From Mycobacterium intermedium (GTDB taxonomy: Bacteria; Actinomycetota; Actinomycetes; Mycobacteriales; Mycobacteriaceae), in contig NZ_MVHT01000019.1 of assembly GCF_002086275.1 (NCBI RefSeq), positions 1 through 64,000 of the forward strand: 64,000 nucleotides of DNA. Direction: 5' to 3'. The notes beneath the pieces were generated by a model. It saw only the letters and a program-made list of their open reading frames with translations. It searched no databases and was not told where the DNA came from. This document shows positions 42,474 to 51,900 of this stretch, piece after piece (within the stretch, counting starts at the first letter, position 1; each line of letters begins with the position of its first letter). The translations under genes and the position numbers were made by a program.

Positions 42474-43052
42474 TCACTGCATCTGATCGAGCATCGTGGA
42501 GAATGCCGCCTTGAGCCGCAGAGCTTTCTTGACCTCGTCCGCTGTGACGTACGGGTATTCACCGTATTCCAAGAAGCTCGGGAAGTGGTGGTCGCGCACG
42601 AACTGCACAAATGCTTCCGGATTCTCCTTCCAGTCCTCGGGGAAGCCCTCCAAGTTCACGAAAGCCGTCGTGATTCCGGTCTGGCTGAACAACTGCACCG
42701 CGTCTTCGGTGTACTTGTCGAAGTCGGTGTCGAAGATGCCTTGGTATTGGAAGTACAAGCCGAACCCCACATCGAAAAGCACCCAGCGCAGGTAGTGCAG
42801 GCGCAAGACGGCTAGCGCGTCCGGACTGGCTTTGATCGTCTCCTCGATCTGCTTGCCGTAGGCACGAAGCGCCTCCTCACGGCCCTCCTTGACCTTTGCG
42901 ATGATGGAAAATCCGTAGCAAGCCGGAGTTCGCGGATAAACCGGGCCGTAACGGCCGCGTTGCGGTTCGAAGTAGCCCTCCTTGGGGATGGCCATCGCCG
43001 CCGGCTTACTCCAATCCTGATCGAACGCAGCCATCTTCATCCCTTCCATCAC
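42474..43052 (-). CDS. Uncharacterised protein, DyP cassette gene 1
   Basis: 192 residues, cytosolic, rich in aromatic residues (YGFSIIAKVKEGREEALRAY, WVLFDVGFGLYFQYQGIFD). The alternation of beta strands and helices (IIAKVKEGREEALRAYGKQI, then AVLRLHYLRWVLF) suggests a ferredoxin-like or dimeric alpha-beta-barrel fold, the same superfamily as DyP and chlorite dismutase domains. The start is uncertain: GTG 43052, or ATG 43034, which has GGAAGGG at a better distance. Co-transcribed with the peroxidase. No family recognised. Confidence 0.7.
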   Translation of the reverse strand: MMEGMKMAAFDQDWSKPAAMAIPKEGYFEPQRGRYGPVYPRTPACYGFSIIAKVKEGREEALRAYGKQIEETIKASPDALAVLRLHYLRWVLFDVGFGLYFQYQGIFDTDFDKYTEDAVQLFSQTGITTAFVNLEGFPEDWKENPEAFVQFVRDHHFPSFLEYGEYPYVTADEVKKALRLKAAFSTMLDQMQ

Positions 43053-43309
43053 CTTCTGATGGGCCGGACGCTAGCACTCGATCTTGTCCACGTCTGCATA
43101 ATCGGCGCGACACCGAACTCTGTTCACATTCAAGCTATGCCCAGTGCCGTTTTCGCTGGTCGGCTGTACTGGCCGGGTGATCGTTGGGTCGGCGGTGTTC
43201 CCCCCAGGCGGCGAGGTCACCGCCCGGTAAAGCTCGTTGCGTGAGTGTGGGATTCAGCCCGACGCCGGCGCGCGCCCGGCACCGGAGCGGCGAGCATGTC
43301 GGCCCGTCC

Positions 43310-43493
43310 GGCGGCGACGTGCACGCTGTCGCCGAGGCTTTTACCGCATTACTGGTGCGTGGCGGACTGACATTCGGCGACGGACCCGACGACGCGCCCG
43401 CTTCGGCGCGCATGTTGTGCTGGATGGTCGAGCGCAGTTTCTACCAGGCATCGAGGATTTCCGAACCGGAACTCGAGCACGAAGCCGCGGGTC
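43310..43493 (+). pseudogene. Remnant of a TetR-family regulator C-terminus
   Basis: An open frame here encodes DVHAVAEAFTALLVRGGLTF, then ASARMLCWMVERSFYQASRI and SEPELEHEA, the pattern of a TetR C-terminal ligand domain (AARALVWMVER..YQ..). No helix-turn-helix precedes it, and the following residues are unrelated, so it is a fragment. The rest of 43053-43669 shows nothing I can identify beyond the DyP cassette promoter region. Confidence 0.45.
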
Positions 43494-43669
43494 CCAGTGC
43501 AGATGCGCCCAGTCATGGCACGGCTTGCCGCGAGTCGAACACCAGTCCGCCACCGTGCTAGACGTGAATTCCGCAGACGCCGCAAATGCGGCAGTCTTGT
43601 CCCCATGCCGACGGGTTGTTCGCGGTCCTGACGGATACCCTTCGATCCAATTCCAATGAGGTGGTCAAC

Positions 43670-44056
43670 GTGACAAGGACGCAACGCCACGATGCCGGCA
43701 ACCGGTCGCTGATCGAGGACGCTCTCGGTCATGTTCGCGAGGCGGCACCAGTCGGTTGGCAGCGCGTGCGTGTGGAATTCATCTCGGCCGCCGATCCGCC
43801 TTTCGCCCGGGGATGGGCGGTGGTCGGCTCGGACACCCTGCCGGTGCCCGTGCTGCCTGAAGCCATCGAGCTGCTGATGGAATTTCAACGCCGTGCTATC
43901 GAGGGCGATGGCGCCGGATTCCGCAAGGTGATCGCCGAATGCGACTGCGCGGAGGACCTCAAGGTGCACACCGTGCCCGCGCAGGCTTCCGGTCGGACTC
44001 CAGGTTCGGGCGGGGAGCGCGGAGGCAAGCTCCGCAGGATCTGGTCACGTCGATAG
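43670..44056 (+). CDS. Small hypothetical protein
   Basis: About 128 residues from GTG 43670, which has GAGGTGG 5 bases upstream; an in-frame ATG at 43586 has no ribosome site. The body contains APVGWQRVRVEFISAADPP and LPEAIELLMEFQRRAIEGD, then CDCAEDLKVHTV and a basic tail. The length and arrangement recall small immunity-like or regulatory proteins, but no family is recognised and the gene may be marginal. It converges with the PucR-type regulator. Confidence 0.5.
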   Translation: MTRTQRHDAGNRSLIEDALGHVREAAPVGWQRVRVEFISAADPPFARGWAVVGSDTLPVPVLPEAIELLMEFQRRAIEGDGAGFRKVIAECDCAEDLKVHTVPAQASGRTPGSGGERGGKLRRIWSRR

Positions 44057-44174
44057 CGGCGTTGGCCGCCGAGCCCGGCGCGAGCGCGCGCATTTGTACG
44101 TAATCTGCGGCGTGTCGCCGTACAAACGCGGTCGCTCGCGAACTTCGCGCAGGAACCGCGTGGCGATCTTCTGG

Positions 44175-45527
44175 TTAACCCTCGAGGACTGCAGTACCAA
44201 GCCGGTGGCAGACGAGCAATGCCAGCTCGACGTCGAGCCTGTCGTCCTCGATCGGGCATCCCCGGCGACTGATCGCCCGCTGCACGCGATATTTCACCGA
44301 ATTGAAATGCAGGTTGAGCTCCTCGGCCGCCGCCTTGTAGCTGCCGCCCTCCCGAAGAAACACCCGCAGCGTTTCGCGCAGGAGTCGATCGTTTTTGGAA
44401 TCGTTCGCCAGCGGGCCGAGAGTCTCACGCACCCACGCGCGCGTTTCGCCGATATCGCCGCTCAACAGTGCCGCCGGGGTCAATCCCGGCTCGCTTGCGG
44501 CGACAATGCGGGGCGACGCGGATCCGGCGGCGATTGCCACGCGGCGGGCATTCTGCGCCTGGCCGTGCGAGCGCCGGAACCCGTCGACGCCGGGCAGCGC
44601 CGTCCCGAGCGCGACACGCGGTCCGTCGGACTTATCGGCTAGCAGTGCGCGGATGCGCCCGATCGGGTTGGCACCGGCGTCGGCCCCGAGTGCGATCCAG
44701 CCCCATCCGGTGAGCCGATCGGCCGCGATGAACAACGCATTGCTGGCCTGCGCGGTGTCGGCGATTTCGTTGAGATAGCGTTCCAGCCTTGCGATTTCGT
44801 TGCCTGCCGTCGAGTCGTCGGGCAGCCAGAGGATGAGCGCCAAATGCGTTCGCCGCAGCGGGTAGCCGATGGCCGTCGTCATCGCGTCCACGTCGACGTC
44901 GCCGCCGGTGAGGATCTCGGCAACGCGGACGGCACGCACGCGGCTGCGGTTCTCCAGCCAAAGGTCCCGCTCGGCCTCGTATACCTCAACGACTTGTTGG
45001 GAAATCCAGTCGATATACCGGAAGGTCACCTCGGTCATCCACTCGAAGACGTCGCGGCCAAGCGCCGGATCGAGGTTGAGCGTGCGGACCTCGTCGGCAA
45101 TCATCCCCACCATCGCCTGATGCCCCAACCGATATGCACGCACCATTGCATGCATCGGCACGCCGCGCTGCGCCAGCCGCCTGGCGTATTCGAGCGCCGC
45201 AGTAGGGGGCTCGACTCGATCGATCGGAATGTCGTGCTGGAAGGCGCGAAAGACCGTATCCACGTTTCCTGCGGTACTGGCGGCGAGCAGGCCCATCAGT
45301 TGGGCGTCGCCAGGGAGCTCCGAGATACCCCTCGTCAAGGTGTCCACCACGGCCCGCGTCAGGCTGGGTAGCCGGGCGGCGAGCCGATCGACCACCGCGG
45401 CGGCTGTCTCGGTGACGGCCGCCTCGTCGCACCGGTTCGGATCCGGCATGAACAAACTGTAGAACGTCTCGGGACCCGACTGTGGGAAATACTGTCTTCC
45501 GGCGACAAAAGCGGGAATGAAGTTCAT
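44175..45527 (-). CDS. PucR/CdaR-type transcriptional regulator
   Basis: 450 residues from the first ATG. The C-terminus has the PucR helix-turn-helix (FLREGGSYKAAAEELNLHFN, SVKYRVQRA) and the N-terminal half is the RsbR-D/PucR-associated helical domain (VPMHAMVRAYRLGHQAMVG). A second ATG at 45449 (MPDPNRCDEAA) would give 424 residues, closer to the ~422 I recall for Rv1429, and leave a roomier promoter region. It is divergent from the acyl-CoA synthetase operon and is its likely regulator. Confidence 0.85.
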   Translation of the reverse strand: MNFIPAFVAGRQYFPQSGPETFYSLFMPDPNRCDEAAVTETAAAVVDRLAARLPSLTRAVVDTLTRGISELPGDAQLMGLLAASTAGNVDTVFRAFQHDIPIDRVEPPTAALEYARRLAQRGVPMHAMVRAYRLGHQAMVGMIADEVRTLNLDPALGRDVFEWMTEVTFRYIDWISQQVVEVYEAERDLWLENRSRVRAVRVAEILTGGDVDVDAMTTAIGYPLRRTHLALILWLPDDSTAGNEIARLERYLNEIADTAQASNALFIAADRLTGWGWIALGADAGANPIGRIRALLADKSDGPRVALGTALPGVDGFRRSHGQAQNARRVAIAAGSASPRIVAASEPGLTPAALLSGDIGETRAWVRETLGPLANDSKNDRLLRETLRVFLREGGSYKAAAEELNLHFNSVKYRVQRAISRRGCPIEDDRLDVELALLVCHRLGTAVLEG

Positions 45528-45574
45528 GGCGTCGCGACGGTGTTTTGAGCGCCGCCGATTCGTACGTTCATCAC

Positions 45575-47038
45575 ATGAACTTGCCTACCCTCCCCGACCT
45601 TCGCGCACAGCAGGACCCCGGCGCGCCGGCCATCGCCGACGACCGGTTTGACCTCAACAACGCACAGTTCCTCGACGCGGTCACCGGCGCCGCCGCGACC
45701 CTGCAGGCGCACGGCGTTCGCGCCGGCGATGTCGTTGCCGTCATGCTGCCCAACACCGCCAGCCTTGTCGTATCCCTTTTCGCAGCATGGCGTCTGGGCG
45801 CGGCGGTGACCCCGATCAATCCCGCGCTCGCGCCGGCGGAGGCGGTCTATCAGGTGGCCGACGCCGCGGCGAAGGTCGTGATTGTTGACTATCCCATCGA
45901 TTTCGAGGTTTCTGCGGAGGTGCTCCTGACCGATGAGCTGACCTCCGCCGGGTCCGCGGCTGCCACCCCGGTCGTCGGTGATGCGCTCGCACTGCTGATC
46001 TACACCAGCGGAACGACGGGGCGCCCCAAAGGAGTCATGCTCGACCACGCCAACCTGGATGCGATGTGCGCCATGGCGATCGATGCGTTCAAACTCACCG
46101 AAGCCGACCACAGCCTGCTGATCCTGCCCCTGTTCCACGCCAACGGCATTGTGGCGGGCACGCTTTCACCGCTGCTCGCAGGCGGTCGCACGACCATCGC
46201 CGGCCGGTTCAGCCCGAAGACATTCTGGAATCGGATCGAGCGGAGCCGCGCCACGTACTTCTCGGCCGTCCCAACCATCTACGCGATGCTGGCCGACCTG
46301 CCCGCCGAGATCCGCCCGGATGCATCCTCGGTACGGTTCGCCGTCTGCGGTGCCGCCCCAGCCAGCGTCCAGCTGCTGAACAAGTTTGAAAACCGTTATG
46401 GCATACCACTTATCGAAGGGTACGGACTGTCCGAAGGGTCCTGTGCGAGCACTATCAACCCGCTCCACGGTACGCGCAAGGCGGGCACGGTCGGACTGCC
46501 GCTGCCCGGGCAGACGATCCGCATCGCCGACGCAAGCGGTCAACCCGTCCCCGACGGTCAGGCCGGCGAAGTCCTAATACAAGGACCAAATGTCATGCGC
46601 GGGTATCTAAATCGGCCGGAGGAGACCGCCAAGGCGCTGGTCGGCGGCTGGCTGCATACCGGCGACATCGGCCGGTTCGACGAGGACGGCTACCTCGTTC
46701 TCGTCGACCGGGCCAAGGACATGATCATCCGTGGCGGCGAGAACATCTATCCGAAGGAAATCGAGACCGTCGTCTACCAGTTGCCGGAAATCGCCGAGGC
46801 GGCCGTAGTCGGCCGCGCCCATCCGGTCTACGGCGAAGAGCCCGTCCTGTTCGTCGGGACGACCCCGGGTATGACAATCGAGCCCGATCAGATTCGCGAG
46901 TACCTCTCCGGTGCCATAGCGAAATACAAGCTGCCCGTTGAGATCACGATTCTTGACGAACTTCCGAAGAACCCCGTCGGCAAAATCGACAAGCCGTCGC
47001 TCCGGAAGAACTTGCAGACCGTTCCGCACACCGCGTAA
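45575..47038 (+). CDS. Acyl-CoA synthetase / AMP-dependent ligase
   Basis: 487 residues. Activates a carboxylic acid via acyl-AMP to acyl-CoA. AMP-binding motif LIYTSGTTGRPKGVMLDHAN near residue 140-160, the VDRAKDMIIRGGENIYPKEI hinge, and the catalytic Lys motif NPVGKIDKPSLRK at the C-terminus are all present. Substrate unknown; the length is that of FadD-like medium- or long-chain ligases. ATG 45575 (MNLPTLPDLRAQ) is used because upstream in-frame codons are only TTG. First gene of the five-gene operon facing the PucR regulator. Confidence 0.92.
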   Translation: MNLPTLPDLRAQQDPGAPAIADDRFDLNNAQFLDAVTGAAATLQAHGVRAGDVVAVMLPNTASLVVSLFAAWRLGAAVTPINPALAPAEAVYQVADAAAKVVIVDYPIDFEVSAEVLLTDELTSAGSAAATPVVGDALALLIYTSGTTGRPKGVMLDHANLDAMCAMAIDAFKLTEADHSLLILPLFHANGIVAGTLSPLLAGGRTTIAGRFSPKTFWNRIERSRATYFSAVPTIYAMLADLPAEIRPDASSVRFAVCGAAPASVQLLNKFENRYGIPLIEGYGLSEGSCASTINPLHGTRKAGTVGLPLPGQTIRIADASGQPVPDGQAGEVLIQGPNVMRGYLNRPEETAKALVGGWLHTGDIGRFDEDGYLVLVDRAKDMIIRGGENIYPKEIETVVYQLPEIAEAAVVGRAHPVYGEEPVLFVGTTPGMTIEPDQIREYLSGAIAKYKLPVEITILDELPKNPVGKIDKPSLRKNLQTVPHTA

Positions 47039-47082
47039 CACCCAACCTCCAACACCCATCCAACGAACCAGGATTCACTCAA

Positions 47083-48861
47083 ATGGGATTTACTACACCG
47101 GTGTTCCCGGACGTCGATCCGGACACGTTTCTGCAGAAGACATTTACGGAGCGGATGCGCCTGCTCACGACCAACTGGGTTGACAACGGGTTCGGCTCGC
47201 CGACGATGGTCCACGCGATCTACATCGTCAAACTGATCTTCTGCTACGCGCTGGGCGGTGTCCTCGTCGCCACGTTGACGTCGGATCTGCCGGCGTTCTG
47301 GCACATCTCCGAATGGTGGAACCAGCCGATCGTGTATCGAAAGTTCGTGCTCTGGACCGTGCTGCTCGAGTGCTTGAACGTCGCGGGCGCATGGGGACCG
47401 TTGTGCGGCAAGGTCAAACCGATGACTGGTGGAGCCCGTTTCTGGGCACGACCGGGCACCATCCGGTTACGTCCCTTCAGGTGGGTGCCATTCACCGGCG
47501 GAGACCGCCGTACCTGGTTCGACGTGGTGCTCTATGTCGCGCTGCTCATCGCCGTTGCCGTTCCGCTGCTTTCACCCGGCGTGCACAGCGACTCACTGTC
47601 TGCGGTCATGCCCCACAACGTCTCGGGTCTGGTGAGTCCGGTTCTACTCGTCGCACCGATGGTGCTGCTGGTAGTGCTCGGTCTGCGGGACAAAATCATC
47701 TTCCTGGCTGCACGCAGCGAGCAGTACCTGCCCGCGATCCTTTTCTTCACGGTCCTGCCGTTCATCGACATGATCATCGCGCTCAAGCTGCTGATCGTCG
47801 CGGTGTGGGTCGGTGCGGGAGTGTCGAAGTTCGGCAAGCACTTTTCCAACGTCATCCCGCCGATGGTGAGTAACAGCCCGTTGGTCCGGTTCAAGTGGCT
47901 GAAGCGGGCGCACTACCGCGATTTCCCCCGCGACCTGCGCCCGTCACGGCTCGCCGATGGGATGGCCCACGTGTTGGGCACCACCGTCGAAATCATCGCC
48001 CCGCTGATCCTGCTGTTCTCCACCAACAAATGGCTGACGGTCGCCGCTGTGGTCCTGATGGTTGGGTTCCACCTGTTCATCATCTCGACGTTCCCCCTGG
48101 CGGTACCGCTGGAGTGGAACGTGATGTTCGCCTACACAACCATTTTCCTGTTCCTCGGCTTCCCGAACTGGAACGGATACGCGACCACGGACATGTCGTC
48201 GCCGTGGTTGTTGGCAGGGATCGTCGTTGGTCTGCTGTTCTTCCCGATCCTCGGCAGCTTCCGACCCGACAAGGTGTCGTTTCTGCCGTCGCTGCGGCAG
48301 TACTCCGGCAACTGGGCCTCGGCCGTCTGGGCGTTCGCGCCAGGTGGGGAGAAGAAGCTCGACAAGGTCACGCGCTCGACGAAGAACCTGGTCGACCAGT
48401 TTGTCGACTTCGGGTACGAACCGCGGTGGGCCGAAATCACGATGCACCAACCCGTTGCGTTTCGGACCATGCACAGCCAGGGCCGCGGCCTGTTGTCGGT
48501 GCTACTGAACAACTTGCCCGACATCGACACCCGCACCGTGCGTGAGGCTGAGTTCGTCTGCAATTCGTTGATCGGGTTCAACTTCGGTGACGGTCACCTG
48601 CATAACGAGGACCTGATCGCCGCTGTGCAGCGGGAAGCGGCCTTCGAGCCGGGCGAACTGGTGGTCGCGTGGGTCGAGTCGCAGGCCTGGGGCAGCAAGG
48701 TACAGCACTACAAGGTCATCGACGCCGCCCTGGGCGTGATCGAGCGTGGCACTTGGAAGGTCGCCGACGCAGTTGCCGAGCAGCCGTGGCTGCCCAACGG
48801 CCCTATCCCGACCGAGGTGAGCTGGACTAGGCAGAACCACCGCGTTGAGGCCCTGCCATGA
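47083..48861 (+). CDS. DUF3556 polytopic membrane protein
   Basis: 592 residues with about eight to ten hydrophobic segments in the first two thirds (for example VVLYVALLIAVAVPLLSPG and WLTVAAVVLMVGFHLFIIST) and a soluble C-terminal part of ~170 residues. It corresponds to DUF3556/Rv1431. The layout, with Trp-rich loops and a downstream FAD enzyme, resembles membrane desaturase or vitamin-K-carboxylase-like folds, but no catalytic motif can be named. Its stop overlaps the next start by 4 bases. Confidence 0.85.
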   Translation: MGFTTPVFPDVDPDTFLQKTFTERMRLLTTNWVDNGFGSPTMVHAIYIVKLIFCYALGGVLVATLTSDLPAFWHISEWWNQPIVYRKFVLWTVLLECLNVAGAWGPLCGKVKPMTGGARFWARPGTIRLRPFRWVPFTGGDRRTWFDVVLYVALLIAVAVPLLSPGVHSDSLSAVMPHNVSGLVSPVLLVAPMVLLVVLGLRDKIIFLAARSEQYLPAILFFTVLPFIDMIIALKLLIVAVWVGAGVSKFGKHFSNVIPPMVSNSPLVRFKWLKRAHYRDFPRDLRPSRLADGMAHVLGTTVEIIAPLILLFSTNKWLTVAAVVLMVGFHLFIISTFPLAVPLEWNVMFAYTTIFLFLGFPNWNGYATTDMSSPWLLAGIVVGLLFFPILGSFRPDKVSFLPSLRQYSGNWASAVWAFAPGGEKKLDKVTRSTKNLVDQFVDFGYEPRWAEITMHQPVAFRTMHSQGRGLLSVLLNNLPDIDTRTVREAEFVCNSLIGFNFGDGHLHNEDLIAAVQREAAFEPGELVVAWVESQAWGSKVQHYKVIDAALGVIERGTWKVADAVAEQPWLPNGPIPTEVSWTRQNHRVEALP

Positions 48862-50270
48862 GCACCGCGATCGTCGTCGGAGCCGGGCCCAACGGGCTCG
48901 CCGCCGCGATCACACTCGCTCAAGCGGGAGTCCAGGTGACCGTGCTGGAGGCCGCCGACGAGATCGGCGGCGGTACCAGGAGCAGCGAGGCGATCATTCC
49001 GGGACTGTTGCATGATCACTGCTCCGCCATACACCCGATGGCCGTGGGATCGCCGTTTCTTAGTGGGCTGCCATTGGAGCGCTACGGATTGTCCTGGCGG
49101 TGGTCCGAGGTCGACTGTGCCCATCCGCTCGACGACGGCAGCGCCGGCGTGCTCTACCGCTCGGTGGATCAGACGGCGGACGGTCTGGGTGGTGATGGAT
49201 CGCGCTGGCGCGCACTGTTCAGTGGTCCATCCTCGAAATACGATGCGCTGTCCGACGACATCATGGGTCCGCTGCTGCGGATTCCCTCACATCCCTTGAC
49301 ACTGGCCCGCTTTGGCGTTCCGACCGTGCTGCCCGCGTCAACGCTGGCCCGCTGCTTTCGTACCCCCGAAGCCCGCGCCCTGTTCGGAGGTGTTGCCGCC
49401 CACGCATTCCGGCCTTTGCACCATCCCATGACGTCGGCGATCGGACTCGGGATACTCACCGCCGGCCATCGCCACGGCTGGCCGGTCGCTGCCGGCGGCT
49501 CGCAATCCATTGCCAACGCGATGGCATCGCTGTTGGTCGACCTCGGTGGCAAGATCGAGACCGGCGTGCGTATCGAAACGGCGTCGCAGCTCCCGCCCAA
49601 CGACGTCACGATGTTCGATCTGGCCCCGGAGGCGATAGCGGGAATCCTCGGAGATCGGTTGCCGCGCAGGGTTTCCCGGGCCTATCGGCGATTCCGGCGC
49701 GGACCGGGTGCATTCAAGGTCGACTTCGCCGTCGAGGACAGCGTCCCATGGACCAATCCTGCCGCGCGCCACGCTGGGACGGTCCACGTGGTCGGCGAAT
49801 TCCCCGAGCTGGCCGCCGCCGAACGGGACGTTCACGCCGGCCGGATGCCCGAGCGTCCTTTCGTGCTGGTCGGGCAGCAGTATCTCGCCGACCCGCAGCG
49901 CTCCGTCGGCAACGTCCATCCGCTATGGACCTATGCCCACGTCCCGAACGGCTACACCGGTGATGCGACGGAGGCGATCGTCTGCCAGATCGAGCGATTC
50001 GCACCGGGTTTCCGGGAACGGATCGTCGGATACACGGTCCGATCGACCACGCAGATGGCGTCCTACAACCTCAACTACGTCGGCGGAGACATCATGACTG
50101 GCTCGAAGGACGTCCGCCGGCTCGTCTTCGGTCCGCGCACCACACTCTCGCCCTACCGCGTAGGGATACCCGGAATGTTCATCTGCTCGGCGGCCACACC
50201 GCCGGGCCCGGGTGCACACGGCATGTGCGGGGCCAATGCCGCGCAGCTCGCGCTTGACGAACTGCGTTGA
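48858..50270 (+). CDS. FAD-dependent oxidoreductase, phytoene-dehydrogenase-like
   Basis: 470 residues. The N-terminal Rossmann FAD motif IVVGAGPNGLAAAITLAQAG with VLEAADEIGGG identifies the phytoene desaturase/amine oxidase-like superfamily; the C-terminal FAD segment reads FICSAATPPGPGAHGMCGANA. It matches Rv1432 by arrangement with the preceding DUF3556 gene (from memory). Translation is coupled to that gene by the ATGA overlap. It probably oxidises or desaturates a lipid; the substrate is unknown. Confidence 0.88.
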   Translation: MSTAIVVGAGPNGLAAAITLAQAGVQVTVLEAADEIGGGTRSSEAIIPGLLHDHCSAIHPMAVGSPFLSGLPLERYGLSWRWSEVDCAHPLDDGSAGVLYRSVDQTADGLGGDGSRWRALFSGPSSKYDALSDDIMGPLLRIPSHPLTLARFGVPTVLPASTLARCFRTPEARALFGGVAAHAFRPLHHPMTSAIGLGILTAGHRHGWPVAAGGSQSIANAMASLLVDLGGKIETGVRIETASQLPPNDVTMFDLAPEAIAGILGDRLPRRVSRAYRRFRRGPGAFKVDFAVEDSVPWTNPAARHAGTVHVVGEFPELAAAERDVHAGRMPERPFVLVGQQYLADPQRSVGNVHPLWTYAHVPNGYTGDATEAIVCQIERFAPGFRERIVGYTVRSTTQMASYNLNYVGGDIMTGSKDVRRLVFGPRTTLSPYRVGIPGMFICSAATPPGPGAHGMCGANAAQLALDELR

Positions 50271-50304
50271 ACGACAAATCAAATGACAACTCGAGGAAAC
50301 GGAA

Positions 50305-51066
50305 ATGAATGATCTCTCAGGGCGACGCGCACTCGTCACCGGCGCTGCACGCGGCATCGGCCTGGCCATCGCGCGCCGCCTGGTCCAGGGCGGTGCCCGC
50401 GTGGCACTGGCCGATCTCAACGCCGATGGGGCCGTCGCCGCCGCCAACGAACTCGGCAACGGATGCATCGGCCTGGGCTGCGATGTGCGCTCCACCGACG
50501 ATGTGCAGGCCGCCGTCGAAGCCACCGTGAAAGCATTCGGCGGCCTCGACCTGCTGGTCAACAACGCCGGCATCGAAATCGCCAAGCCCATCACGGAACT
50601 CACCGACGAGGAATTCCGCCACATATTGGACATCAACGTCGTCGGCACGTTCCGCTGCACCAAGGCGGTGGTCCCCGTGATGGCCGCGTCCGGAGGGGGC
50701 GCGATCGTCAACCTGGCCTCCGCCGCCGGCACCGCGGGTGGGCCACTGCTCAGTGCGTACTGCGCATCAAAGGGAGCGGTCGTGCGCTTCACGGAGTCGG
50801 CCGCCATCGAGCTTCGCCAGGTCGGCATCCGCGTCAACGCGGTCTGTCCCGGAATCATCCAAACCGACATGGGCGACCGACTGGGCGCAGCCGTCGAGGC
50901 GATCGCACCGATCCCCTTCGACGACCTGGTCAACCTCAAGCAGGGCCGCTACGGCACCCCCGCCGAGGTCGCCGAAACCGTCGCCTTCCTTGCCTCTGAC
51001 GAAGCCCGCTTCGTCAATGGATCTCACTACCTGCTCGACGGTGGACTCACCGCAAACCTTTTCTAG
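50305..51066 (+). CDS. Short-chain dehydrogenase/reductase, first of two
   Basis: 253-residue classical SDR: cofactor motif TGAARGIG (12-19), NNAG, and the catalytic Tyr152 and Lys156 in SAYCASKGA. Asp in LADLN at the end of the second strand favours NAD(H). It lies 34 bases after the FAD oxidoreductase with GAGGAAACGGAA as ribosome site, and 10 bases before the next SDR. Confidence 0.92.
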   Translation: MNDLSGRRALVTGAARGIGLAIARRLVQGGARVALADLNADGAVAAANELGNGCIGLGCDVRSTDDVQAAVEATVKAFGGLDLLVNNAGIEIAKPITELTDEEFRHILDINVVGTFRCTKAVVPVMAASGGGAIVNLASAAGTAGGPLLSAYCASKGAVVRFTESAAIELRQVGIRVNAVCPGIIQTDMGDRLGAAVEAIAPIPFDDLVNLKQGRYGTPAEVAETVAFLASDEARFVNGSHYLLDGGLTANLF

Positions 51067-51076
51067 GAGAACACAA

Positions 51077-51880
51077 ATGACAATCACAACTTCACCTGAA
51101 CGCTTCACAATCAGCACGTCCGGCTCCCTGGCCGGCAAGGTGGCCGTCATCACCGGCGCCGCCCGCGGCATCGGCTACGAAGTCGCCAAGAAATACGCAG
51201 CTCACGGTGCGGTGGTCGTCGTGTCCGACATCAACGAGGATGCGGCCGCCTCGGCCGCACAGACGTTGCCCAACGCCACCGCCGTGAGGTGCGACGTCCG
51301 CGACGAAGTCACCACCGCAGCCCTGTTCGATCACGTGCTCACCGAGCACGGCAAGATCGACATCGTTGTGGCGAACGCCGGAATCGCTACTCTTGCACCG
51401 CTGCTCGACATGCCGTTTGACATGTGGCGGCAGATGATGTCGATCAACCTCGATGGCGTCTTCCTCACCGTGCAACATGGCGCCCGCGCGATGATCGCCT
51501 CGCAGGTGGCGGGATCCATCATCACGATGGCGTCCGTGACCGCCCTGGCCGCAGTGCCGCTGGCTGGGCACTACGCCGCGGCGAAGGCCGGCGTGGTCAA
51601 CCTGACCAAAACAGCAGCGCTCGAGCTGCGGCCCGCCGGGATCCGGGTCAACGCGATACTGCCGGGCTTCGTGGAGACGGAGCTGGTGACCGGGAACCGC
51701 GAACTGTACAACCAGGCCCTGGGCATCGATTTCGACGACCTGCTGGCCCAGACACAGGGCGGTTACGTCACAGTCGACGACGTCGCGGATCTGGCCGTCT
51801 TCCTGGCTGGTGATCGCGCACAATTCAGCACCGGCGGTGCGTTTGTGGTCGACGGGGGGCTCTCGGCAAGTCTTTTCTGA
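51077..51880 (+). CDS. Short-chain dehydrogenase/reductase, second of two
   Basis: 267-residue classical SDR with TGAARGIG at 26-33, catalytic Tyr166 and Lys170 in GHYAAAKAG and a C-terminal VDGGLSASLF that echoes LDGGLTANLF of the preceding SDR. The ATG at 51077 has TAGGAGA at 51064-51070. Upstream in-frame codons overlap the first SDR and are not used. The pair likely act on sequential hydroxy/keto steps or as a heteromer. Confidence 0.92.
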   Translation: MTITTSPERFTISTSGSLAGKVAVITGAARGIGYEVAKKYAAHGAVVVVSDINEDAAASAAQTLPNATAVRCDVRDEVTTAALFDHVLTEHGKIDIVVANAGIATLAPLLDMPFDMWRQMMSINLDGVFLTVQHGARAMIASQVAGSIITMASVTALAAVPLAGHYAAAKAGVVNLTKTAALELRPAGIRVNAILPGFVETELVTGNRELYNQALGIDFDDLLAQTQGGYVTVDDVADLAVFLAGDRAQFSTGGAFVVDGGLSASLF

Positions 51881-51900
51881 GCGACACGGGTGGACGACAT

